DNA from: an uncultured Collinsella sp.
GTDB lineage: Bacteria > Actinomycetota > Coriobacteriia > Coriobacteriales > Coriobacteriaceae
Length of the DNA: 9,813 nucleotides
Direction: 5' to 3'
Assembly: GCA_900539035.1 (NCBI GenBank)
Contig: UQAU01000048.1
Coordinates: 1 to 9,813 of the forward strand
Of this stretch, positions 1 through 6,504 are shown in pieces. The position numbers and the translations under genes are program-made. The notes beneath the pieces are model-generated. The model saw nothing but the letters and a program-made list of their open reading frames with translations. It was not told the origin of the DNA and made no database searches. Position 1 is the first letter of the stretch; each line of letters opens with the position of its first letter.

Positions 1-104
<104 letters not shown>

Positions 105-115
105 CCGCTGTATGT

Positions 116-177
116 GATCCCTTTTCCTCCGCCCCCTTCGGATCACGTGATCCCTTGGGGACGGAGGAAAAGGGATT
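116..177. repeat. Four-part palindromic repeat A
   Basis: Arms at 117-136 and 157-176 are 20 bases long and complementary at 19 positions; the only mismatch is C132 against A161. The loop contains a perfect 14-bp palindrome, GGATCACGTGATCC (140-153). The short word GTGATCC also occurs at the outer left edge (114-120), so the order is x-s-x'-x-s'-x': either s pairs with s', or each half folds on its own through x and x'. The same layout occurs with a different sequence at 9472-9529. It lies downstream of the MFS gene. No T-tract follows either arm, so it is not an obvious terminator. A dispersed intergenic repeat is the preferred reading. Confidence 0.65.
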
Positions 178-188
178 ATTTCGTAGGC

Positions 189-252
189 CCGTGGCCGCCT
201 TGGAAACCGAATGATGGTACGAGCATCCATTCGGCTTCCAAGGCGGCCACGG
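189..252 (-). repeat. Long perfect-like hairpin downstream of the MFS gene
   Basis: The arms 189-213 and 228-252 are 25 bases each and match at 24 positions, with a 14-base loop (214-227). It begins 36 bases past the MFS stop codon, where a 3'-end hairpin is expected. On the minus strand it is followed by a mixed sequence and not by a run of T, so it is not a canonical intrinsic terminator. It could stabilise the mRNA 3' end, act as a Rho- or protein-assisted terminator, or be a dispersed inverted repeat. Confidence 0.55.
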
Positions 253-287
253 ACAGAACGGGGCGAACAGAAAAGAGCGACTGACGT

Positions 288-1592
288 CTACTCCCCTGCC
301 ACGCTCGCGCGCAGCTTGGCAGCGATGGGCTCGGACGCCAACAGGAACACGAGCATAATCGCAGAGCACACCAGGCACACGATCCAGGTGCTCGCAAAGG
401 AGCCCGTGGCATCGAACAGCACGCCCGAGACAATGGCGCCCACGGTGCCGCCGACCATCTCGAGCGAGGTAATGGTGCCCGTAACCTTGCCGAGGTCGGC
501 CATGCCAAACTGCTTGGACGCGGCGATGGTAGGCGTGATGGTGCCCATGCACGTTCCGATACCAAAGCTCACAGCGGCGACAATGGGACCGAGGTCCGTC
601 GTCGGGAAGCACAGCGCCACGCAGGCGATAATGCACGCAACGGAGCCAAGGATATTGCCAAAGCGCAGGCCAAAGCGGTCATAGATCACACCGAGCGAAA
701 TTTTGGCGATAACGACGGTGACCATGTAGGCCGAAAGCACGGTACCTGCCCACATGGGATCGTGGCCGCCCGTGACAATCTTGGCGCCGTTGACGGTAAC
801 GCTCGTCATGTTGGTAACCTGGTTGGGCAAGATGGCGCCGTTAACGAGACCCATAAAGAGGAAGGCGACGACAAGCAGCCAAAACGCCGGGCTCTTCTTG
901 ATACGAGACCAGCCGACGCTAACCTCGGGCGCCGTGTGCTCGTCCTTGTCGCCAGCCGTCGAGACGGACGGATCGCCCGGGTTCTCGCCGAGCGGCTTAA
1001 GGCCGATCTCGGAAGGCTTGGTGCGGAAGGAATAGGCCGTGATGGGCAGTGCCGCCACAATGCAGACGGCAGCGAGTACCAGGAACGCAGAGCGCCAGCC
1101 CACACTCACGATAAGCGAGCTCACGATCGGCGAGAGAATGGCTCCGCCAAAGCCCGAACCCGAAAGTGCGATGGAAATGGCAAGGCCGCGTTTGGCGGTA
1201 AACCAGTTGGCGGTCACCAGGCTAATGAGCAGACGGGTCGAGGCCACAGCGAAGCAGCCAGAAACGGCAAAGAGCACGTAGACCTGCCAAAGCTCACCGA
1301 CAAAGCTCATGCCAGCAAGCACCGCCGAGGTAGCGATAACGGTGAGCGAGCCCAATACGCGGCCACTCACCTTATCGGCAACATGGCCGATAACGAGCGA
1401 ACCCACGACGCTCACCACGGTGGAGATGGCATTGGAGATGTTGTACTGCGCAAGGGAAATGCCCAGGTCACTGACGATCAGCGGCTGGAACAGGCTCATG
1501 CAGTTGACGAAAATCGTGTAGCACGTGGCCATGATCACAAAGCCGGAGGTCACCACGAGCCAGCCGGGGAAGAACTTACGCTGCTGGGACAT
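288..1592 (-). CDS. MFS transporter, OFA/monocarboxylate-like
   Basis: Predicted 12-helix major facilitator protein of 434 residues, the usual family length, acting as a solute carrier in the cytoplasmic membrane. The protein starts MSQQRKFFPGWLVV, and the FPGW entry to helix 1 is typical of the OFA (oxalate/formate antiporter) branch. The MFS loop 2-3 signature is GHVADKVSGR (69-78), repeated in the second half as GVIYDRFGLR (301-310). NWFTAKRGLA (129-138) followed by a Gly-rich helix is typical of OFA/monocarboxylate carriers. A hydrophilic loop at about 188-232 separates the two six-helix halves. The ATG is well supported by AAGGAG four bases upstream (1597-1602); the stop is TAG. The upstream gap to the M20D gene is 123 bp with no convincing promoter, so co-transcription is plausible. 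The substrate cannot be read from sequence; a carboxylate or small amide is an inference from family and neighbour. Confidence 0.9.
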   Translation of the reverse strand: MSQQRKFFPGWLVVTSGFVIMATCYTIFVNCMSLFQPLIVSDLGISLAQYNISNAISTVVSVVGSLVIGHVADKVSGRVLGSLTVIATSAVLAGMSFVGELWQVYVLFAVSGCFAVASTRLLISLVTANWFTAKRGLAISIALSGSGFGGAILSPIVSSLIVSVGWRSAFLVLAAVCIVAALPITAYSFRTKPSEIGLKPLGENPGDPSVSTAGDKDEHTAPEVSVGWSRIKKSPAFWLLVVAFLFMGLVNGAILPNQVTNMTSVTVNGAKIVTGGHDPMWAGTVLSAYMVTVVIAKISLGVIYDRFGLRFGNILGSVACIIACVALCFPTTDLGPIVAAVSFGIGTCMGTITPTIAASKQFGMADLGKVTGTITSLEMVGGTVGAIVSGVLFDATGSFASTWIVCLVCSAIMLVFLLASEPIAAKLRASVAGE

Positions 1593-1630
1593 ACTGCTCC
1601 TTATTTAACAAACGAATAGCCTGCGCCGGG

Positions 1631-1724
1631 CGCCGGTAGTGCCCAAGATTGCCTTGAAAGACAAGGGCATAGGCCTTACGGCCATGCCCGCAGGCTTGAA
1701 AGGCAAGGTTGGGTGCTACCGGTG
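1631..1724 (+). repeat. Rod-like structured element H1 (intercistronic)
   Basis: A 94-base imperfect inverted repeat. Outer stem P1 pairs 1631-1646 with 1709-1724 (16 pairs, three of them G-U if read on the plus strand). P2 pairs TTGCCTT (1649-1655) with AAGGCAA (1700-1706). Facing GA dinucleotides (1656-1657 and 1698-1699) follow, then AAG/CTT. The tip is GGGCAT-A-GGCC / GGCCATGCCC (1665-1689) with one bulged A and a TTAC loop. The same plan, with different stem bases, recurs at 9570-9669. The G-U pairs and tandem GA favour the plus strand as the RNA sense, which would be antisense to the flanking genes. P1 overlaps the last codons and stop of the M20D gene. It may instead be a DNA-level repeat or a 3'-end/intercistronic RNA structure. 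Confidence 0.55.
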
Positions 1725-3014
1725 GTCGGCGATATAGCCCAAAGCGACGGCGGCATAGGCCGCGGCACCGAGGGGAAGCTCGGCATCGTTAAAACGTGCC
1801 TTGGGATGGTGCTGGGCAAAGTGTTCGTCCGTGTCGGTTACGGCCGCGCCCACGGTAAAGTACGCACTCGGAATCTTACTCGAGATCAACGCGAAGTCTT
1901 CACTCGCCATGGCATGGAAAAGCGGCAAGAAAGCCGCCTTGGGCAGCACTGCGCCCACGTAGCCAAGCGACGCCTGAGTCATATCGCTGTCGAGCACAAG
2001 CGGCGGAACATCCGAAAGCGTCTCGATGGTCGCCGGCGTACGATATGTTGCGGCAACGCCGTTAACGACCTCCGCGATGCGGGTCTTGAGGTGAGCCATG
2101 AGCTCAACATCAAAGCCGCGCAGCGTTCCCTCGAGCACGCAGGTGTCGGGGATGACGTTGGCCGCCAAGCCGCCGGCAAACTTGCCAACGGTAAGCGCGA
2201 CTTCCTTGGCCGCCGGCACCTCGCGGGAGATAAGCTCCTGGAGCGCCAGGTGCACATGCACGCCTGCCGTGATGGGGTCGATGCAGATCTCGGGGCTCGA
2301 GCCATGGCCGCCCTTGCCCTGGAGCGTGATACGGAAACCGTACACGCCCGAGAGCGCCGGGCTGCCGTAGAGCACCAGGCCAAGCGGCGACTGGCTGTTG
2401 ACATGCATGGCAAAGGCCGCCTGAGGGCGCGGGTTCTCGAGCAAGCCGTCGGCGATGGCGGCGCGGGCGCCCTCGAAGGTCTCCTCGCCCGGCTGGAACA
2501 GCAGTTTGACGGTGGCATTGGCGTCGATGAGCTCGGCCTCGCGGGCCTTGAGCAGGCGCGCCGCACCAAGCAGGGCCGTCGCGTGCATATCGTGACCGCA
2601 AGCATGCATGCAGCCATTGGTGGATGCAAAGGGCTCGCCGGATTCCTCGGCAACGGGAAGGGCATCCATATCACCTCGGAGCATGACGACCGTTCCAGCC
2701 TGCTCGTCCTTGCACGTGCCATTGCCCTGGGCGGCCGCGGCCGCACCGGAACCGATCAGGCCAACGACGCAGGAACCGTCGACGAGCGTGGTATGGGGGA
2801 TGTCCATCTCGTCCAGACGTGCCTGGATATAGGCAGACGTCTGCGGAAGATTGTTACCGAGCTCGGGCATCTGGTGTAGATCGTGTCGCCACGCAGCGAG
2901 CTCATCGGCAAATGCCTGGGCTTCTTTGACCAGGCCATCGCCGATAGCGGTCTGCGCCGCTGTGGTAGCCTGAGGCGCTGGTTGCGGTTGAAAATCGGAC
3001 AGAGCTGGTGCCAT
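1716..3014 (-). CDS. M20D family amidohydrolase / metallopeptidase
   Basis: A 432-residue zinc (or other divalent metal) amidohydrolase of the M20D group, which includes hippurate, IAA-amino acid and N-acyl amino acid hydrolases; it cleaves the amide bond of N-acylated amino acids. Visible landmarks in order: RHDLHQMPELG (43-53), RGDMDALP (113-120), the metal-binding HACGHDMH (137-144), the catalytic/metal FQPGEE (173-178), AMHV (202-205), the lid-domain GKGGHGSSP (233-241), ASEDFA (370-375) and the C-terminal HHP metal motif (402-404). All expected motifs are intact. The N-terminus carries about 30 extra residues rich in Ala, Gln and Pro, and there is an Ala/Gly-rich insert at about 88-107. 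The frame stays open upstream to 3485 inside the EamA gene, but ATG 3014 is chosen because GGAGGG (3020-3025) lies five bases ahead of it and family similarity starts after it. No signal peptide is evident, so it is probably cytoplasmic. Pairing with the MFS gene suggests uptake then hydrolysis of the substrate. The exact substrate is unknown. Confidence 0.92.
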   Translation of the reverse strand: MAPALSDFQPQPAPQATTAAQTAIGDGLVKEAQAFADELAAWRHDLHQMPELGNNLPQTSAYIQARLDEMDIPHTTLVDGSCVVGLIGSGAAAAAQGNGTCKDEQAGTVVMLRGDMDALPVAEESGEPFASTNGCMHACGHDMHATALLGAARLLKAREAELIDANATVKLLFQPGEETFEGARAAIADGLLENPRPQAAFAMHVNSQSPLGLVLYGSPALSGVYGFRITLQGKGGHGSSPEICIDPITAGVHVHLALQELISREVPAAKEVALTVGKFAGGLAANVIPDTCVLEGTLRGFDVELMAHLKTRIAEVVNGVAATYRTPATIETLSDVPPLVLDSDMTQASLGYVGAVLPKAAFLPLFHAMASEDFALISSKIPSAYFTVGAAVTDTDEHFAQHHPKARFNDAELPLGAAAYAAVALGYIADHR

Positions 3015-3044
3015 AGATGCCCTCCAGTAACGTTTTTGCAGCAC

Positions 3045-3066
3045 GCACTTTGATAGCGTAAAGTGC
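3045..3066. promoter_or_regulatory. Spaced inverted repeat upstream of the M20D gene
   Basis: GCACTTT (3045-3051) and AAAGTGC (3060-3066) form perfect 7-bp arms around an 8-base spacer. They sit 31-52 bases upstream of the M20D start codon, inside the short region that must carry its promoter. No convincing -35/-10 pair could be set with good spacing. The repeat could be an operator for an unlinked regulator or a leader hairpin. The evidence is positional only. Confidence 0.3.
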
Positions 3067-3092
3067 AAGGCACAACTGTAAGGGCATGACAT

Positions 3093-3118
3093 AAAAAATG
3101 CCGCCCTGGGAGGGCGGC
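3093..3118 (-). terminator. Rho-independent terminator of the EamA gene
   Basis: On the minus strand GCCGCCCT and AGGGCGGC make a perfect 8-bp GC-rich stem with a three-base loop, followed directly by ATTTTTTA. It begins 13 bases after the EamA stop codon. It separates the transporter from the M20D gene, which must therefore have its own promoter in the following 80 bp or depend on read-through. Confidence 0.93.
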
Positions 3119-3130
3119 GCAACAAGTTGT

Positions 3131-4114
3131 TTACAATTGTGGGCGAGATTTTCGGCGCAAGAAATCGAAATGCGTCTCGCTCAAGATAATCGACAGGAAG
3201 ATGAGTGCGAAGCCGGCAAGCAGACGCGAGGTGAGCGCCTCCCCCATCAACAGCACCGAGAACAGCACACCCGAGGGCGACTCCATCGAAAGGAGCAGCG
3301 AGCCCGTCGAGGCCGGGACATGCGCCAGGCCGACGTTTTGGATGAGCAGAGCCACGCATGTGCAGCCCACCGAGAGAAACGCCATCACACTGATAAAGCT
3401 CGGCGTCCAAACAGACAGAGGCGCTTGGGTCTCGAATAGCAGCGACGAGATCAGGCTCAGCACGCCGTTGCCCACAAACATCCAAAACGTGATGACGTTG
3501 ATGTCCATTTTGCGACCGTACTTGGCGGTCACCGCCATCTGGATAGCAAAGAAGACCGCACCGCCCAGCGTGATGGCATCACCGATGTTGAACTCGACGC
3601 TATCGAGCGCCACCAGGCCAATGCCCGCCAGACAGAGCAATGCGGCGCCCAAGTTGTAACGAGTGAGCTTTTCGCCGCTTAGGAAATAGCTCGCGAACGG
3701 GACCAAAATGCAATAGGTGCCCGTCAAAAAAGCGTTCTTACCCGCCGTGGTCTGAGCCAGACCGACCGTCTGCAAGGCATAGGCTGCCCACATGAGCGCG
3801 CCCATGCTCAGACCGACAATCAGATTGCGAGCGTTAAGGTGGGCGGCGATGCGCTTGCGAAAGATAACAAGCATGACCAGCGCCGCGGGAAGAAAACGAA
3901 TATAGAGCAGCTCGAACACCGGAATGGTGTCGAGCGCGTCCTTCATAGTGGTAAAGGAGTAGCCCCAGATAATCGCCACCGAAAGCAGTAGAACTTTCCA
4001 GAACAACGGCGAACGAGCACCAGCACCACGGGAGGTGCCGCCCGCACCCAGGTCCTCGCGAGCAACAGGGCTATCGGGCATGTTTTCGATTTCGTTGGCA
4101 GCGTATTGGGCCAT
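3131..4114 (-). CDS. EamA/DMT-superfamily transporter
   Basis: A 327-residue drug/metabolite transporter, the common length for two tandem EamA repeats with about ten membrane helices. After a polar N-terminal segment (1-38), the first repeat has the family hallmarks WGYSFTTMKDAL (50-61), the R-F helix start (73-74) and GLAQTTAGKNAFLTG (118-132). It closes with the SGEKL turn (146-150). The second repeat starts at about 177 (GDAITLGGAVFFAIQ) and ends with LAHVPASTGSLLLSMESP (263-280) and the LMGEALT turn (289-295). Such proteins move amino acids, metabolites or toxic compounds across the cytoplasmic membrane, often outward; the substrate is not readable. GTGAGGA (4121-4127) lies six bases before the ATG. 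The gene stands between two terminators, so it is probably monocistronic. It ends in TAA. Confidence 0.9.
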   Translation of the reverse strand: MAQYAANEIENMPDSPVAREDLGAGGTSRGAGARSPLFWKVLLLSVAIIWGYSFTTMKDALDTIPVFELLYIRFLPAALVMLVIFRKRIAAHLNARNLIVGLSMGALMWAAYALQTVGLAQTTAGKNAFLTGTYCILVPFASYFLSGEKLTRYNLGAALLCLAGIGLVALDSVEFNIGDAITLGGAVFFAIQMAVTAKYGRKMDINVITFWMFVGNGVLSLISSLLFETQAPLSVWTPSFISVMAFLSVGCTCVALLIQNVGLAHVPASTGSLLLSMESPSGVLFSVLLMGEALTSRLLAGFALIFLSIILSETHFDFLRRKSRPQL

Positions 4115-4154
4115 GGAACATCCTCACACTCAAACTGGGCGTGGTGTCCGCACG

Positions 4155-4183
4155 CGTATGGCTGCGTGCCGCCTCATGGTCAA
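4155..4183 (-). promoter_or_regulatory. Candidate promoter of the EamA gene
   Basis: On the minus strand TTGACC (4178-4183, five of six to the -35 consensus) is followed after exactly 17 bases by CATACG (4155-4160, three of six to the -10). It overlaps the T-tract end of the preceding terminator and would place the start of transcription about 35 bases upstream of the EamA ATG. The weak -10 keeps this tentative. Confidence 0.35.
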
Positions 4184-4218
4184 ATAAAAACAGGGCGCAC
4201 CGGACCCCCGGCACGCCC
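4182..4218 (-). terminator. Rho-independent terminator of the YhgE/Pip operon
   Basis: Minus-strand RNA folds GGGCGTGCCGG with CCGGTGCGCCC (11 pairs, two of them G-U) around a four-base loop, followed by TGTTTTTATTT. It lies about 97 bases past the stop of the second YhgE/Pip gene. The 4219-4314 stretch between stop and terminator holds only a weak 6-bp inverted repeat, ATCGAG/CTCGAT (4269-4274 and 4284-4289). Confidence 0.85.
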
Positions 4219-4314
4219 CGCTACTGTAGCAACAACCAGCACTGCATCGCAATCCAGCCCGCTAAAGTATCGAGCAGGAAAGCCTCGATGTTCCGTCAAC
4301 GCCACATTGCCGCG

Positions 4315-6504
4315 CTAAATCAATTTGGTCGACTCCAGTTTTTCAATAATCCAGTCGTTGGCTTTGATGACTGGGCGACGGAAGACCACGCCCAGGGCCA
4401 GCGACGGAATCAGATAGCTCGTCAGAATGCCCAGCTCAATCCAGTACTCCATATGGTAGGCACCGGCCATGGCGGCATGCATGGCGTTGATGCCGTGGGT
4501 AAACGGCAGGAACGGATAGATTGCCTGGAACACGGGGCCGGTCATCTCGATGGGGAACGTGCCGCCCGAACCACCGACCTGCATAACCAACAGCACGACA
4601 GCGAGTGCCTTACCGATATCGCCAAACGACACCGTAAGCGTGTAGACGATATTGGAGAACACGAGGCTCGCGACCCAGCCCGCCAGCACAAACTGCAGCG
4701 GGTTGTCGCACTGGATGCCAAAGAACAGGATGTCGCCCGCGCATACGAGTGTTGCCTGCAGCAGGGCCAGACCGCCAAAGAACAGGTAACGGCCCAGGTA
4801 GATCTCGTGCAAGCGCACGGGGATGAGCTCGTTGATGAGCTCATCGTCGACCGAAACCTTCATCATGGCAGCCAGCACGATCGAGCCGACCCAGAGCGAC
4901 AGGATCGTGTAGAACGGCGCCATGGCAGAGCCGTAATTGCGGATCGGATAGACCGGCTTGCGGTCGAGCGCGACGGGGCCGGAAAGCGACGCGGCAAGAC
5001 CCTCGGGGTCGTTGCCAATCATCGTCTTGATCGTGGCGAGGTCATCCGACATCAAGGCGCCGTCGAGCTCGTCCTTGAAAGCGCTAATCTTGTCCGACGC
5101 CTCGCCCAGCTGATCAGAAGCCTTGTTGACCAGCTTTGCAGCCTTGGAGAGGCCCTTTGCCAGCGAACCGGATGCGTCGGTCAGGCCGTCTACGGCGCTA
5201 TCCAGATCGCCCGAGATACCATCGAGCGAGTCTAGGATACCCGAGACGGTCTTCTTGAGCTCCTTGGCCTTAACCGAGAACGTGGAATCGTAATCGGATT
5301 TGGCGCCCGCGATGCCGGCCTTGGCATCGGCGATGGCCTGATCGACCTCGGCACGAGTGCTGTTGACCTCTGCCATGCTGTCAGAAAGGAACTTAGCGGT
5401 TGCCGTCAGGTCCTTGGCGTTGTTGCGATACTCCACCGCGATCCTGCCCAGCGATGTTGCCACAGATCTGAGGCTTTCCTGGAGCTTTTCGTTACTCACC
5501 TGCTCGGCAAGGCTGCGGAGCTGGTCGGCCGTGGCATCGATATCGTCGGCACGCGCATTGAGGGCCGCAGCGGCATCGTTGAGTTGGGACACCGTAAGGT
5601 CGACATGCTGGTTCGCGGCATCGAACGCCTTCGCGAGCTCGGCAGACACATTGTCGAACGAACCCGCACTTCCATCGATCGCGGCATCGATGGCATCGTT
5701 TGCCGCCTTAAGCGCTTCTTTGGAATCATCGATACCGCTTTTGGCATGTTCCATGAGCTGCTTTGTCGACTCATCGACGGCACCGGTCTGCTTGAGCATG
5801 CCGCTCGCCGACGTCAGCGAATCGGACGTGGAGCTCAAAATGCCCGCAAGCGATGTTGCGCTGGCCTGAACGTCTCGCAGGTCCTGGATCGAATCGCCAA
5901 GCGTCGAGGACAGGTTGGCGATAAAGTTGCTGACCTGGTCGGTGCTCATGTAATCGAGCAGGCTGGACACCGTCTTAAGACCGATGGTCGTGATGGTCTT
6001 GGTAAAGGTCTCGTTGACTTGGCTCTGGACGGCACTCGACCCTTTCTCGGTCACGATCTGGGCAATGGCGTTGGCCTTCTGATTCTCGTAGAACTCGATA
6101 TCGGCATGCTTCACGTCGGTCGAAAAGAGCGTCATCATATCGGCACTAAACGTCTTAGGGATAACAACAGCCGCATAGTATGCGCCCGATTTGACGCCCT
6201 CGATGGCCTTTTCTCGATTGTTGAGTACAACCCAATCGAAGCTCTCGTTGCCGCGCAGGGTGGCGGTCACGTTTTCACCCACGTTGACCTCAACGGGGAT
6301 CAGATCGCTCTCGTAACCCTCATCGGTGTTGACCACGGCGATCTTAAGATTGCCGGTGTTGCCGTACGGGTCCCAGCTGCCGGCGATGTTAAACCACGCG
6401 TACAGGCACGGTACGATAACGAGGCCCATCACGACAACCAAGCCGATTACGGAGCGAGACACATTTTGGACATCACGCTTAAACAGATGCAGGATGTTCT
6501 TCAT
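4315..6504 (-). CDS. YhgE/Pip-family membrane protein (second of pair)
   Basis: A 729-residue protein of the YhgE/Pip (phage infection protein) family, whose relatives include Bacillus YueB and the type VII secretion protein EsaA. It starts MKNILHLFKRDVQNV, followed by one membrane helix (about 17-38) and the family block SWDPYGNTGNLKIAVVN (43-59). GAYYAAVVIPKTFS (107-120) is the second family block. Residues of about 150-500 are predicted long helices rich in Ala, Ser, Asp and Leu, expected outside the membrane. The C-terminal part has about five helices in the ABC-2-like permease layout (530-708), with GTFPIEMTGPVF (648-659) and FLPFTHGIN (665-673) as landmarks. The ATG directly abuts the TAA of the upstream paralogue. 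A near-perfect site, AAAGGAGGTGA (6512-6522), lies inside that gene's last codons, so translation is probably coupled. It ends in TAG. No ATPase gene is present, and the biochemical role of the family is poorly defined. Envelope transport or anchoring is inferred. Confidence 0.92.
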   Translation of the reverse strand: MKNILHLFKRDVQNVSRSVIGLVVVMGLVIVPCLYAWFNIAGSWDPYGNTGNLKIAVVNTDEGYESDLIPVEVNVGENVTATLRGNESFDWVVLNNREKAIEGVKSGAYYAAVVIPKTFSADMMTLFSTDVKHADIEFYENQKANAIAQIVTEKGSSAVQSQVNETFTKTITTIGLKTVSSLLDYMSTDQVSNFIANLSSTLGDSIQDLRDVQASATSLAGILSSTSDSLTSASGMLKQTGAVDESTKQLMEHAKSGIDDSKEALKAANDAIDAAIDGSAGSFDNVSAELAKAFDAANQHVDLTVSQLNDAAAALNARADDIDATADQLRSLAEQVSNEKLQESLRSVATSLGRIAVEYRNNAKDLTATAKFLSDSMAEVNSTRAEVDQAIADAKAGIAGAKSDYDSTFSVKAKELKKTVSGILDSLDGISGDLDSAVDGLTDASGSLAKGLSKAAKLVNKASDQLGEASDKISAFKDELDGALMSDDLATIKTMIGNDPEGLAASLSGPVALDRKPVYPIRNYGSAMAPFYTILSLWVGSIVLAAMMKVSVDDELINELIPVRLHEIYLGRYLFFGGLALLQATLVCAGDILFFGIQCDNPLQFVLAGWVASLVFSNIVYTLTVSFGDIGKALAVVLLVMQVGGSGGTFPIEMTGPVFQAIYPFLPFTHGINAMHAAMAGAYHMEYWIELGILTSYLIPSLALGVVFRRPVIKANDWIIEKLESTKLI

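Noticed and set aside
116..177. Repeat A as an intrinsic terminator
   Set aside because: Neither strand has a T-run after the stem, and the internal palindrome is not a terminator feature.
1713..2879. 388-codon plus-strand open frame
   Set aside because: It is antisense to the M20D gene, whose catalytic motifs are all intact on the minus strand. The plus-strand translation is Arg/His/Gly-rich with no recognisable domain, as expected of a GC-rich shadow frame.
3015..3485. Upstream extension of the M20D reading frame to 3485
   Set aside because: It would overlap the EamA coding end and its terminator. The segment has no family similarity, and ATG 3014 has a well-placed ribosome site.
4219..4314. 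Small gene or RNA between the YhgE/Pip stop and its terminator
   Set aside because: No start with a ribosome site and no strong fold beyond a 6-bp inverted repeat. It reads as a plain 3' untranslated region.
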